From an uncultured Eubacteriales bacterium (GTDB lineage: Bacteria; Bacillota; Clostridia; Oscillospirales; Oscillospiraceae), in assembly GCA_900549405.1 (NCBI GenBank), contig URNZ01000005.1, forward strand, positions 5,172-69,171: a stretch of DNA of 64,000 nt, written 5' to 3'. The notes under the pieces were generated by a model. The model made no database searches, was not told where the DNA came from, and saw only the letters and a program-made list of their open reading frames with translations. Shown piece after piece: positions 51,837 through 60,525 of the stretch. How positions within the stretch are numbered: position 1 is the first letter of the stretch; each line of letters starts with the position of its first letter. The translations under genes were made by a program, and so were the position numbers.

Positions 51837-52955
51837 TTACTTCTCTTTGATGCGCGCGCCGGTCTCCAGGTCGAACAGGTGGGTCTTGTCGCCCCGGACC
51901 TCCAGCTTGATGACGTCACCGGCGTGATAGCGGGTCTCGTCAGAGGTGATGAGCATCAGCAGAGACTCGCCCACGCTGATACCGATGCGCCGCTCGTCGC
52001 CCAGATTCTCGAAGGTGGTGATCTTCTCGGGGGTGCCCTGAGAGTCCGCGCCGCCCACCAGCACGTCCATGGGCCGCACGCCCATCTTGCACCGGAAGCC
52101 GTCGCTGACCACGCTGTAATACCGCTTGGGCACGGCGATCTTCAGGTCGCTGTCCTTAAAGGTGAAGAAAAAGTCGTTGTCGATCTTCACGGTGGTGGTC
52201 TCCAGAATGTTCATGGGGGGGTCGCCGATGAAGGAGGCCACAAACTCGTTCACGGGGTCGTCATACACCTCGGCGGGGGTGCCGTACTGCTGGAGCACGC
52301 CGAAGTTGATGACGGCGATCTTGTCGGCCAGGGACATGGCCTCCAGCTGATCGTGGGTGACGTAGACGGTGGTGCACTTGATCTTGTGGATCAGGCGCTT
52401 GATCTCGGTACGCATGGCCTGGCGGGCCTTGCCGTCCAGGTGGGACAGAGGCTCGTCCATCAGCAGCAGCTCGGGCTCGCGGATGATGGCGCGGGCGATG
52501 TTCACACGCTGCTTCTGGCCGCCGGAGAGCTTGACGGGCATCTTGTCCAGCAGGTCGTCGATCTGCATCAGGGGGGCGATCTCCCGCACCCGGCGGTCGA
52601 TCTCCGCCTTGTCCACGCCCTTGGCCCGCAGGTTGAAGGCCACGTTGTCATAGACGGTCAGGGGGGGATACATGGCGTAGTCCTCAAAGGCCAGGCCGAT
52701 GTGGCGGTCCTTGGGGTGCAGGTCGTTCACCCGGCGGTCCCCGATGTAGATGTCACCGTCGGTGATGTCCTCCAGACCGGCGATCATCCGCAGGGTGGTG
52801 GTCTTGCCGCAGCCGGAGGGGCCCAGGAAGGCCACAAACTCGCCCTGCTCACACTCCAGGTTCAGGTCCTTTACGGCGAAATCGTTCACCGTCTTTTTCT
52901 TCTTGCCGCTGTTTTCATATCTCTTGTAGAGATGGCTTAACGTCAAACCAGCCAT
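51837..52955 (-). CDS. Sugar ABC transporter ATP-binding protein (second ATPase)
   Basis: This MsmK/UgpC-family ATPase has 372 residues: a nucleotide-binding domain (1-240) and C-terminal TOBE-like regulatory domain. It has Walker A FLGPSGCGKTT, signature LSGGQKQRVNIAR, Walker B LLLMDEPLSHLD with intact aspartate, and H-loop VTHDQLEAMSL. The Q-loop position reads AFEDYAMYP, with Glu where Gln is usual. It is encoded three bases after the other ATPase, and the two probably form a heterodimer. Confidence 0.92.
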   Translation of the reverse strand: MAGLTLSHLYKRYENSGKKKKTVNDFAVKDLNLECEQGEFVAFLGPSGCGKTTTLRMIAGLEDITDGDIYIGDRRVNDLHPKDRHIGLAFEDYAMYPPLTVYDNVAFNLRAKGVDKAEIDRRVREIAPLMQIDDLLDKMPVKLSGGQKQRVNIARAIIREPELLLMDEPLSHLDGKARQAMRTEIKRLIHKIKCTTVYVTHDQLEAMSLADKIAVINFGVLQQYGTPAEVYDDPVNEFVASFIGDPPMNILETTTVKIDNDFFFTFKDSDLKIAVPKRYYSVVSDGFRCKMGVRPMDVLVGGADSQGTPEKITTFENLGDERRIGISVGESLLMLITSDETRYHAGDVIKLEVRGDKTHLFDLETGARIKEK

Positions 52956-52958
52956 AAC

Positions 52959-54116
52959 TTACGCCTCCTCGTTGGCCAGGGCGCGGTAATCCGCCTCGGC
53001 ATAGCGCCCGACAAAGTTCTCGCTCTGTCCGTCAAAGAACATGGCGTGGCCCACGTCGGGCTTGACATAGACCGCCTGGTCGATGTCCACATGCAGGCCG
53101 TTGGGCGCGATCATCCGCACCTGATAGCCGCCGCACTCGGCCACGATGACCGACTTGTTGCCGATGCTCTCGTAGCTGTAGACGGTGGCCTTGAAATAGC
53201 CCTCGGCAGGCTCGAAGCGATAGGCGATGTTCTGGGGCCGCAGGCCCATCTCCAGCTTGGCGGCGTCCTGCTGGTCCAGCTTGGCGAACAGGGGGGCATC
53301 CTCGGGCATGGGGAGGGCCACCTCCTGGCCCAGGACGTTGATGACGAACTGGCGCTGACCGCCATTCACCACCATCTTACCGGCGATGATGTTGATCTGG
53401 GGCTCGCCCATCAGCTGGGCCACGAACTTATTGCAGGGCAGGTAGTAGATCTCGTCGCCGGAGCCCACCTGCACGATGCGGCCCTCTTTCACGATGGCGA
53501 TGCGGTCGCCCAGGGCCATGGCCTCCAAAAAGTCGTGGGTCACGTAGATACAGGTGGAGCCCAGGTTGGCCTGGATCTTCTTCAGCTCGGTGCGCATGGA
53601 GTTGCGCAGCTTGGCATCCAGGTGGGCCAGCGGCTCGGCCATCAGGAAGACGTTGGGGTTGCGCACCAGGCTGCGGCCCATGGCCACACGCTGCTTCTGA
53701 CCGTTGGACAGCTGGCTGGGCAGACGCTCCAGCAGATTCTCCATCTTCATGATCTTGGCGGCGGCATACACCTTTTCCTTGATGGTGGCCTCGTCGGTCT
53801 TATAGAGGTTGCTGCGCAGGGCGGCGGCCATGTTGTCATACACGGTCATCTGGGGGTACAGGGCGTAGTTCTCAAAGGTCATGGCCACGTTCCGGTGGGC
53901 GGGGTCCACCAGGTTCATGATCTCCCCGTCGAACTTTATCAGGCCCTCCTCGGGCAGCGTGATGCCGGCGATGCAGTTGAGCATGGTGGTCTTGCCGGCA
54001 CCGGCGGGCCCGAACAGCACGAAGAACTCGTTGTCCTTCACGTCGATGGTCACGCCGTCCAGGGCGGTCACCTTGCCGAACTTCTTCTTCACATTTTCCA
54101 GTTGAATTCTTGCCAT
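52959..54116 (-). CDS. Sugar ABC transporter ATP-binding protein (first ATPase, altered Walker B)
   Basis: This MsmK/UgpC-family ATPase has 385 residues with a TOBE-like C-terminus. It has Walker A LFGPAGAGKTTML, signature LSNGQKQRVAMGR and H-loop VTHDFLEAMAL. The Walker B segment reads VFLMAEPLAHLD: the conserved magnesium-binding Asp is replaced by Ala, while the catalytic Glu remains. The codons are ATG GCC GAG, so this is not a misreading. The Q-loop position is Glu (FENYALYP). Paired with the neighbouring normal ATPase it may form an asymmetric engine. Confidence 0.91.
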   Translation of the reverse strand: MARIQLENVKKKFGKVTALDGVTIDVKDNEFFVLFGPAGAGKTTMLNCIAGITLPEEGLIKFDGEIMNLVDPAHRNVAMTFENYALYPQMTVYDNMAAALRSNLYKTDEATIKEKVYAAAKIMKMENLLERLPSQLSNGQKQRVAMGRSLVRNPNVFLMAEPLAHLDAKLRNSMRTELKKIQANLGSTCIYVTHDFLEAMALGDRIAIVKEGRIVQVGSGDEIYYLPCNKFVAQLMGEPQINIIAGKMVVNGGQRQFVINVLGQEVALPMPEDAPLFAKLDQQDAAKLEMGLRPQNIAYRFEPAEGYFKATVYSYESIGNKSVIVAECGGYQVRMIAPNGLHVDIDQAVYVKPDVGHAMFFDGQSENFVGRYAEADYRALANEEA

Positions 54117-54125
54117 AATCGCACC

Positions 54126-54950
54126 TTATCCCTTCACAGCGCCGAAGCTCAGGCCGCGCACCAGATGCTTCTGGATGCAGAGCGCGAACACGATGGCGGG
54201 TATTGCAGACACAGTGGCCGCCACGGCCAGCTGGCCATAGTGGGCGGTGTCAGTGCCCAGATACTTGGTGATGGCCACGGTGATGGGCTGCACCTTGGAG
54301 CTGGCCAGGATCAGGGGGAAGGTGAAGCTGTTCCAGGCGAAGATGAAGGACAGCAGGGCAGCGGCCACGATGCCGGGCTTGACCAGGGGCATCAGCATCT
54401 TGAAGAAGATCTGATACCAGGTGTAGCCGTCCACCTGGGCGGCATACTCGATCTCCACGGAGATGTCCTCGAAATAACCGCGGACCACCCAGATGAGCAG
54501 GGGCATACAGATGAGCTGATACACCCAGATCAGACCCAGATAGGTATCATAGAGACCGATCTTCTGATAGATCATGAACAGGGGCAGCACCACCAGGATC
54601 TCGGGGGCGAACTTGAAGGACAGGATCTGGAAGGCCAGGTCCTCCTTGCGGTTGAAGTTATACCGGGCCAGGGCATAGGCGGCGGGGATACCCACCACCA
54701 CAGACACCAGCACGGAGCCGCCGGCCACGATCAGGCTGTCCTTCATGTACTGCACGTAGTTAGACTCCAGCAGCACCGCGGTATAGTTGCTCAGGGTGGG
54801 GTGGAACAGGAAGGTGGTGGTGAACACCTCGGTGTCCGACTTGAAGGAGATGAGCAGCATCCAGATCAGGGGGAAGATGGCGAAGACCGCATAGACCAGC
54901 AGCAGGAAGTTCATCACGATCCGCGAAAGGCGGAATTTCTGCGTTTTCAT
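54126..54950 (-). CDS. Carbohydrate ABC transporter permease (MalG type)
   Basis: This inner permease subunit has 274 residues and six helices. The ATPase-coupling EAA-type loop lies near residues 165-185 (EYAAQVDGYTWYQIFFKMLM). The N-terminus (MKTQKFRLSRIVMNFLLLVY) is the first helix; the C-terminus RGLSFGAVKG is typical of MalG-like proteins. It follows the other permease gene by 15 bases. Confidence 0.93.
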   Translation of the reverse strand: MKTQKFRLSRIVMNFLLLVYAVFAIFPLIWMLLISFKSDTEVFTTTFLFHPTLSNYTAVLLESNYVQYMKDSLIVAGGSVLVSVVVGIPAAYALARYNFNRKEDLAFQILSFKFAPEILVVLPLFMIYQKIGLYDTYLGLIWVYQLICMPLLIWVVRGYFEDISVEIEYAAQVDGYTWYQIFFKMLMPLVKPGIVAAALLSFIFAWNSFTFPLILASSKVQPITVAITKYLGTDTAHYGQLAVAATVSAIPAIVFALCIQKHLVRGLSFGAVKG

Positions 54951-54965
54951 TTTGACATTCCCTCC

Positions 54966-55895
54966 TTACTCGTCCAGACCGGCGGCCTGCTTCTGGGCAG
55001 AGCGCTGGCGCTTCACGATCTCTTTGGCCACCACGTTGATGATGAGCCACAAAATCAGGATATAGGGCAGGGCCGCGCCGAACTTTTGGAACTTGAAGCC
55101 CTGCTGATAGGCGGTAAGGGACAGGGACATCAGCGCGTCGCCGGGGCCGCCCTTGGTCAGGGCGTAGATGACGGCGTACTCCTGAAGGGCTGCCATCAGA
55201 CGGAACAGCAGGGCGATGTACAGGCTGGGGCGCAGCATGGGCAGGGTCAGGTTGCGGAAGTTGAACCAGTTGCTGCCGCCGTCGATCTTGGCGGACTCGA
55301 AGGGGGACTTGGGCAGGGACTGCAGACCGGCCAGCACCAGCAGGATGACGAAAGCGGTGTTCACCCACACGTCGATGAGGACCACGGTCATCATGGCGGT
55401 CTTGGGGCTGGAGGCCCAGGGGAAGTTATACACATTGAAAACGTTCAACAGCTTCTCCACGATACCGGCGGAGCTGTTCAACATCAGTTGCCAAACGATA
55501 GTTGCGGTGACGGGAGCCACCATCAGGGGGAAGATCAGCACCACCCGCATGATCTTGGAAAAGCGGTTGTTCAGGCTGTTGAGCAGCATGGCAACGCCCA
55601 TGCCCAGGGCCATCTCCACCACGGTGGAGGCGACGCCATAGAGCAGCGTGACCCAAATCGCCTTCCAGGTGCTGCCGGAGGAGAGCACGTTTACCCAGTT
55701 GGTCAGTCCAATGAACTTGTGGGTGGGCAGCTTGAAGGAGAAGTTGGTCAGGGAGTACCAGATGGCCATTACGAAGGGGACCATGATACCGATGGTGATG
55801 ATGAGGGAGGGGGCCACGATCAGATAGGGTCTGACCCGCGTTTTAAAGGGCACCCGGTTTAGATCCGGGAGCTTTTCTTTTTTCGTTTTACTCAT
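54966..55895 (-). CDS. Sugar ABC transporter permease (MalF type)
   Basis: This permease subunit has 309 residues and six helices (first near 26-50). The coupling loop contains SAKIDGGSNWFNFRNLTLPM. The C-terminal stretch ends in KRQRSAQKQ. It is the first gene after the binding protein, separated by a strong hairpin that would lower permease expression relative to the binding protein. Confidence 0.93.
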   Translation of the reverse strand: MSKTKKEKLPDLNRVPFKTRVRPYLIVAPSLIITIGIMVPFVMAIWYSLTNFSFKLPTHKFIGLTNWVNVLSSGSTWKAIWVTLLYGVASTVVEMALGMGVAMLLNSLNNRFSKIMRVVLIFPLMVAPVTATIVWQLMLNSSAGIVEKLLNVFNVYNFPWASSPKTAMMTVVLIDVWVNTAFVILLVLAGLQSLPKSPFESAKIDGGSNWFNFRNLTLPMLRPSLYIALLFRLMAALQEYAVIYALTKGGPGDALMSLSLTAYQQGFKFQKFGAALPYILILWLIINVVAKEIVKRQRSAQKQAAGLDE

Positions 55896-55986
55896 AATAC
55901 ATAACCTCGGGACACAATAGTTTTTCAGAAAGGACAGCGCACCGGCGCGGATAAACAGAAATCACACACAGGGAGTCGATCGTTTG

Positions 55987-56021
55987 AAAAAAGCGGGGGG
56001 AGAGCGCTCCCCCCGCCTTTT
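55987..56021 (-). terminator. Attenuating hairpin between binding protein and permease genes
   Basis: GCGGGGGGAG (55993-56002) pairs with CTCCCCCCGC (56007-56016), and TTTTTT follows on the minus strand. Such hairpins after binding-protein genes commonly keep the binding protein in excess over the membrane subunits. Confidence 0.85.
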
Positions 56022-56063
56022 CATTCATGGAAATTGCTGTTCAAGGTGATGTTATGAGCCGTC

Positions 56064-57491
56064 TTAGCCAACGTCCAGATCAGACACCATCTGAGTCATG
56101 GTATCGGCCAGCTGGTTCATAGCCTCCTCCACGGAGCTGTACTTGTCGGTGGTGACCAGCTCCTGCAGGGTCTTGGCCCACTCGGTGGTGGTCTCAGTGA
56201 AGTAGGGCTGAGCGGTGAAGTAGATGCTGGCGGTGTCCTTCACGGTGTTGAAGGCCTCGTAGTAGCCCTCGGCGTCGGACAGGCACTTGACGTACTCGTC
56301 GCTGTTCAGCACGGACTCACGAGGAGTATCGGTGCAGGCACCCTCGGTGCCGGACCACTGCATAAAGTCCTTGCTGGTGAAGTACTGCAGGAAGTACCAG
56401 GCGGCTTCCTTGTTCTGAGAGGCGGAGTTCATGGCCATGGACCACACCCACAGGTTGGACTTCATGTCGGCCTCGGTCTTGCCGGCATCGGTGGGATAGG
56501 GAACGGTGCCGAAGGCCAGGTTTCCGGACTGAGCGGAAGCACCGGCCACGTTCTGGGTATAGCCGCCGCGGTCGGCATCCCACATCATAGCGGCCTTGCC
56601 GGCGCCCAGGTCAGCACCGGCCATCTCCCAGCCATAGGTGGCCCACTGGGGAGCGGAGCCGTTCTTGACCAGGTTGACCCAGTACTCGGTCATAGCAATG
56701 GCCTCGGGGGAGTTGACCTTGGACACCAGCTTGCCGTCCTCGATCTCGAAGTCCTTGGCGCCCCAAGTGGTGTACATGGACATGTAAGCGGGGTGGATGG
56801 TGCCCCAGTCGGCGGTGCCGCGCAGAGCCAGACCATAGGTGCCGGAGCCGTCGAACTCCTTCAGAGCGGTGGCGGCGGCCAGCAGCTCCTCAGCGGTCTT
56901 GGGGGGAGTGATGTTGTGGTCAGCCAGGATCTGCTTGTTATAGGTCAGGATGTTGATCTCCCAGCCCATGGGCAGAGCCCACTGAGAGCCGGTGCCCACA
57001 GCGTGGCCGGGGACGCAGTCCCACTTCAGGGCGTCGATCACGCCGTCGATGAAGTCGTCGTAGTCGTAGTCAGCGGAGGTGAGGGAGCTGTTCTCGATGT
57101 AACCCTCCAGGGGCTCCATGTAGCCGGCGGTGGCATACTCCCAGGCCTGATAGGCGCCGGTCATGAACACGTCGATGGAGCCGGACTTACTGGCCAGCTC
57201 TACGTTCAGCTTCTCGTAGTAGTTGGACTCGGGCATGGTGGTCAGATTGACCTTGATGCCGGTCAGGTCCTGGAAGTCGTTCAGCTTGGCCTTCACGGCG
57301 TCAGCATAGGTGTGCTCGCTGAACAGCACGTTCAGCTCGGTGCCCTCATAGGCACGCCAGTCGAACTCGCCGGTCGCAGCGGGGGTGGAGGAGGCGGAAC
57401 CGGTGGAACCGGAGTCGCCGCCGGTCTTGCCGCAGGACGCCAGAGAGACAGTCATGGACGCGGCCAGGGCCAGTGCAAGCAGTTTTTTCAT
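56064..57491 (-). CDS. ABC transporter extracellular solute-binding protein (lipoprotein)
   Basis: This substrate-binding lipoprotein has 475 residues, with a signal MKKLLALALAASMTVSLASC ending at the lipobox cysteine. A Ser/Thr/Gly linker follows, then a family 1 binding fold (ELNVLFSEHTYADAVKAKLN, AELLAAATALKEFDGSGTYG, GAGKAAMMWDADRGGY). AAAGGAAGG precedes the ATG. It begins the importer operon and would capture the polyol or sugar outside the membrane. No ligand can be predicted from sequence alone. Confidence 0.94.
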   Translation of the reverse strand: MKKLLALALAASMTVSLASCGKTGGDSGSTGSASSTPAATGEFDWRAYEGTELNVLFSEHTYADAVKAKLNDFQDLTGIKVNLTTMPESNYYEKLNVELASKSGSIDVFMTGAYQAWEYATAGYMEPLEGYIENSSLTSADYDYDDFIDGVIDALKWDCVPGHAVGTGSQWALPMGWEINILTYNKQILADHNITPPKTAEELLAAATALKEFDGSGTYGLALRGTADWGTIHPAYMSMYTTWGAKDFEIEDGKLVSKVNSPEAIAMTEYWVNLVKNGSAPQWATYGWEMAGADLGAGKAAMMWDADRGGYTQNVAGASAQSGNLAFGTVPYPTDAGKTEADMKSNLWVWSMAMNSASQNKEAAWYFLQYFTSKDFMQWSGTEGACTDTPRESVLNSDEYVKCLSDAEGYYEAFNTVKDTASIYFTAQPYFTETTTEWAKTLQELVTTDKYSSVEEAMNQLADTMTQMVSDLDVG

Positions 57492-57623
57492 TTTTTTCCT
57501 TCCTTTCGATCATCTGATTTCTGTTTATCTCCACGCTTTCGCGCATGAGAACGTAAGAATGCAAGACGATTGTCTCACTCAATGGATGTGCCGGGGAAGT
57601 GCTGGTGAATTTGTGTCCGAGGT

Positions 57624-58712
57624 TTAGTCGAACTGGAAGGCGACCTTGAAATCGCCGTACTTGCCGGTGGCGTAATCAAAGGCCTTCTCCCACTCCTCGA
57701 TCTTGAAGATGTGAGAGACCACGCCGTCGGTCTTCAGGTTGCCCTTGAGCATGTTCTCAATGACAAAGGGATAGGCGTAGGGGCTCAGGTGGGAACCCAG
57801 AATGTTCAGCTCCTTGCGGTCGCCGATGATGGACCAGTCGGCGGTGGTCTCCTTGCCGAACACGCTGAACTCCACAAAGGTGCCCAGCTTGCGGATGATG
57901 GTCAGACCCTGGATGACGCTGGCGGGGTTGCCGGTGGCCTCGATGTAGATGTCGCAGCCATAGCCGTCAGTGAGGGCCTTGATCTCCTTGTCCACGTCGC
58001 ACTCGCCGGGGTTGAACACCAGGTCAGCGCCGAACTCCTTGGCCTTGTCCAGGCGGTTCTGCTGCATGTCCAGCACGATCAGCAGCTTGGGGTTCTTCAT
58101 GCGGGCATAGGTGATCATGCCCAGGCCCAGGGTGCCGGCGCCGGAGATGACCACCACGTCCTCGTTGGAGATGTTGGCGCGGTCCACGGCGTGCTTGGAG
58201 CAGCCATAGGGCTCGATCAGGGCGGCCTGCTCCAGGCTCATCTCATCGGGCACGCGGCTGATGACGCAGGTCTTGGGATAGCGGACATACTCGGCCATGC
58301 CGCCGTTGTTGTAATACTGATAGCCCAGCATGTCGTGGGGCTGGCACATCCAGTAGTGGCCGTCCTTGCAGAAGCGGCACTTGCCGCAGGGGACGATCTG
58401 GTCGGCGGTGATGCGGTCACCCAGCTCATAGCCGGTGACGTTCTCACCCATCTGGACGATGCGGCCAAAGAACTCGTGGCCGGGGATGAAGGGGGGCTTG
58501 ACCCAGGAGGGCTGCACGTCGTCGCCCCAGAACATGGCCGCGCCGTGCTTGCACTTCAGGTCACCGGCGCACACGCCGCAGGCCTCAGTCTTGATGATGA
58601 TGTCGTCGGGCCCGCACTCGGGGGTGGGGTACTCCAGCTCCAGACGGTAGTCGTCCTTGCTGTAGGCCACCAGGGCCTTCATCGTCTTGGGGATGCTTCC
58701 TTTTACTGCCAT
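57624..58712 (-). CDS. Zinc-dependent polyol dehydrogenase (medium-chain; threitol/erythritol dehydrogenase-like)
   Basis: This NAD(P)-dependent medium-chain dehydrogenase has 362 residues. Catalytic zinc ligands lie in ACGVCAGDLKCKHG and PGHEFFGRI; structural zinc cysteines are in CGKCRFCKDGHYWMC. The Rossmann loop is SGAGTLGLGMI. It resembles enzymes annotated as erythritol/L-threitol dehydrogenase. In this cluster, oxidation of a pentitol to L-xylulose would feed the downstream kinase and epimerases. Exact substrate is inferred, not shown. AGGAGGAAA precedes the ATG. Confidence 0.88.
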   Translation of the reverse strand: MAVKGSIPKTMKALVAYSKDDYRLELEYPTPECGPDDIIIKTEACGVCAGDLKCKHGAAMFWGDDVQPSWVKPPFIPGHEFFGRIVQMGENVTGYELGDRITADQIVPCGKCRFCKDGHYWMCQPHDMLGYQYYNNGGMAEYVRYPKTCVISRVPDEMSLEQAALIEPYGCSKHAVDRANISNEDVVVISGAGTLGLGMITYARMKNPKLLIVLDMQQNRLDKAKEFGADLVFNPGECDVDKEIKALTDGYGCDIYIEATGNPASVIQGLTIIRKLGTFVEFSVFGKETTADWSIIGDRKELNILGSHLSPYAYPFVIENMLKGNLKTDGVVSHIFKIEEWEKAFDYATGKYGDFKVAFQFD

Positions 58713-58764
58713 AACTCATTTCCTCCTAGATCTATAGCTGTAAATTTGAGAGTTACCTATTTTA

Positions 58765-60267
58765 TCAGACCTCGAACTTCTCCCACACGGTGTCCAGCGC
58801 GTCGCTGACGGCCATGTAGCGCTCGAACTTCTTGTTGTAGATATCAACGCGGTCAGGGTCAGGATAGACCCGGCTGCTCACGCGGACCATGTGCTTGGCC
58901 GCGTCCTTATAGTCCTTGTACACACCGGCGGCGATGGCGGCGGCCATGGCGCAGCCCAGCGCGCCCAGCTCCTTGGCGTCCACCGTCTCGATGGGGAAGC
59001 CCAGCACATCGGCGAACAGCTGCACCCAGACCTTGGACTGCACCGGACCGCCCGCCATGCGGATGGCCTGGGGCGGCTGGCGAGAGGCCAGCAGCTTTTC
59101 GATGTGGCGGCGGTGGGAGAAGGCCACGCCCTCGTATACGGCCCGCAGCATGTGGGCCGTGCCGTGGAAGTTGGTCAGACCCACGAAAGCCGCCTTGCCC
59201 AAGGGATGGGCGTTTGAACCGTACAGGAAGGGGAGATAATAGACGTTGCAGTCCTCCGGGGGGACCTCGTCCACCAGCCGGTTCACATAGCTGTACAGGT
59301 CCTCGCCCTCAGGCAGCTTCACGTCCTTCATGCAGGTGTCCAGGAACCACTCCAGGTTGCCGGAGGAGGTGGCGCTGCTCTCCTCGGCCAGATAGTAGCC
59401 GGGGATGGCGAACAGGGAGTTGCGGGAGATGTTCCCATCCATAATGGGATGGTCGGAAATAAACTCGTTGATGCTCCAGGTACCGGCGATGGTCACCAAC
59501 TCCTCGGGGGTGGTGATGTCGGCGGCCACGGCGCAGGCGTCGATGTCGAACATGCCGCCGGCCACGGGGGTGCCCTCCGGCAGGCCGGTGAGCTTGGCGG
59601 CCTCGGCGTTGATCTTGCCGCACAGGTCATAGGAATAGCGGATGGGGGCCAGCATGTCAAAGGCCTCGCCGATGCCCAGCTTCTCCAGAATGGAGCGGTC
59701 AAAGCGGGCGTTCTTCACGTCCATCAGACCGGAGCCGGAGATGTCGGTGGCCTCGCAGAAGGCCTCGCCGGTGAGACGGAAGCGGATGTAGTCCTTTACG
59801 GAGAAGACGTACTGGATGTTGTGATAGACCTCAGGCAGGTGATCCTTGAACCAGGCCAGCAGAGCGGTCTGCTGGCAGGCCATGAACTCCTGACACAGCT
59901 GGGGGTGCAGCGCTTCATAAGTGCCGTCCTCATACCACTTTTTCGTGTACTTCCAGGCCCGGTTGTCGGTGGAGATGATGCCGTTGTAGGCGGGCTTGTT
60001 GTCCTTGCCCCAGGCGTACATGCCCTTGCCGTGGCCGCACACCGCGATGCCCAGAACGTCCTTGCCGTCGATCCCGGCCTTCTCCAGGGCCTCCCGCACG
60101 CAGGCGCAGTTGGCCAGCCAGAGCTCCTCCATGTCCCGCTCGGTATAACCGGGCTTGGGGGTGATGAGCTTGGTGTGGCGGCCAGCAGTGGCCACCTCGT
60201 TGCCGTTTACGTCGAAAACCGCGGCCTTGGTAGAGGTGCCGCCGTTATCCAGTCCGATCAGATACAT
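58765..60267 (-). CDS. FGGY-family carbohydrate kinase, LyxK (L-xylulose kinase)-like
   Basis: This sugar kinase has 500 residues. It parallels E. coli LyxK closely: GLDNGGTSTKAAVFD, PGYTERDMEELW, GKGMYAWGKDNKP, EESSATSSGNLEWF, YLPFLYGSNAHPLG and MAGGPVQSKVWVQ. LyxK phosphorylates L-xylulose, and UlaE downstream acts on the product L-xylulose-5-phosphate, so the assignment fits its cluster. It is the first gene of the minus-strand island, with a strong promoter at 60374-60402. Confidence 0.88.
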   Translation of the reverse strand: MYLIGLDNGGTSTKAAVFDVNGNEVATAGRHTKLITPKPGYTERDMEELWLANCACVREALEKAGIDGKDVLGIAVCGHGKGMYAWGKDNKPAYNGIISTDNRAWKYTKKWYEDGTYEALHPQLCQEFMACQQTALLAWFKDHLPEVYHNIQYVFSVKDYIRFRLTGEAFCEATDISGSGLMDVKNARFDRSILEKLGIGEAFDMLAPIRYSYDLCGKINAEAAKLTGLPEGTPVAGGMFDIDACAVAADITTPEELVTIAGTWSINEFISDHPIMDGNISRNSLFAIPGYYLAEESSATSSGNLEWFLDTCMKDVKLPEGEDLYSYVNRLVDEVPPEDCNVYYLPFLYGSNAHPLGKAAFVGLTNFHGTAHMLRAVYEGVAFSHRRHIEKLLASRQPPQAIRMAGGPVQSKVWVQLFADVLGFPIETVDAKELGALGCAMAAAIAAGVYKDYKDAAKHMVRVSSRVYPDPDRVDIYNKKFERYMAVSDALDTVWEKFEV

Positions 60268-60333
60268 ATCACAAACACTCCAGTTATTACCGCGCCGCCT
60301 GAGGGCCGCGCTGTCGTAGTCCGTCGTTTTAGA

Positions 60334-60350
60334 TATAAAATCATTTTATA
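60334..60350. promoter_or_regulatory. Palindromic operator candidate near the kinase start site
   Basis: TATAAAA-TCA-TTTTATA is a perfect 7-bp inverted repeat lying downstream of the minus-strand start site. Its half-site is shared with the direct repeats in front of the ROK gene (60486-60523). Confidence 0.55.
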
Positions 60351-60373
60351 ATTTAACTTTACATTACATATTT

Positions 60374-60402
60374 ACTATACCCCTTATTACTATATCTGTC
60401 AA
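60374..60402 (-). promoter_or_regulatory. Promoter of the polyol island
   Basis: On the minus strand a perfect TTGACA (60397-60402), a 17-base spacer and TATAGT (60374-60379) give a start near 60367 and a leader of about 100 bases. Confidence 0.85.
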
Positions 60403-60477
60403 TATAATTAAAACCACCAAACATTGCGCGTTTCATTTGTTCAGTCCGTAGAAAAATCGGACTTTTGCTTTAATTCG

Positions 60478-60505
60478 TTGACAGGTTTATAAAACAAAAT
60501 ATAAT
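60478..60505 (+). promoter_or_regulatory. Promoter of the ROK regulator gene
   Basis: A perfect TTGACA (60478-60483), a 16-base spacer and a perfect TATAAT (60500-60505) lie just before the gene. It diverges from the promoter at 60374-60402. Confidence 0.85.
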
Positions 60506-60523
60506 TGGTTTTATAAAACAAAA
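60486..60523. promoter_or_regulatory. Direct-repeat operator candidate in the ROK promoter
   Basis: TTTATAAAACAAAA occurs twice (60486-60499 and 60510-60523), once in the promoter spacer and once at the start site, 24 bases apart. ROK repressors such as XylR bind AT-rich sites containing GTTT runs, so autoregulation is likely. Confidence 0.6.
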
Positions 60524-60525
60524 GA

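Noticed and set aside
53046..55862. 938-codon plus-strand frame opposite the ABC genes
   Set aside because: It spans several real genes on the other strand, has His/Gln/Gly-rich shadow composition and no start signal.
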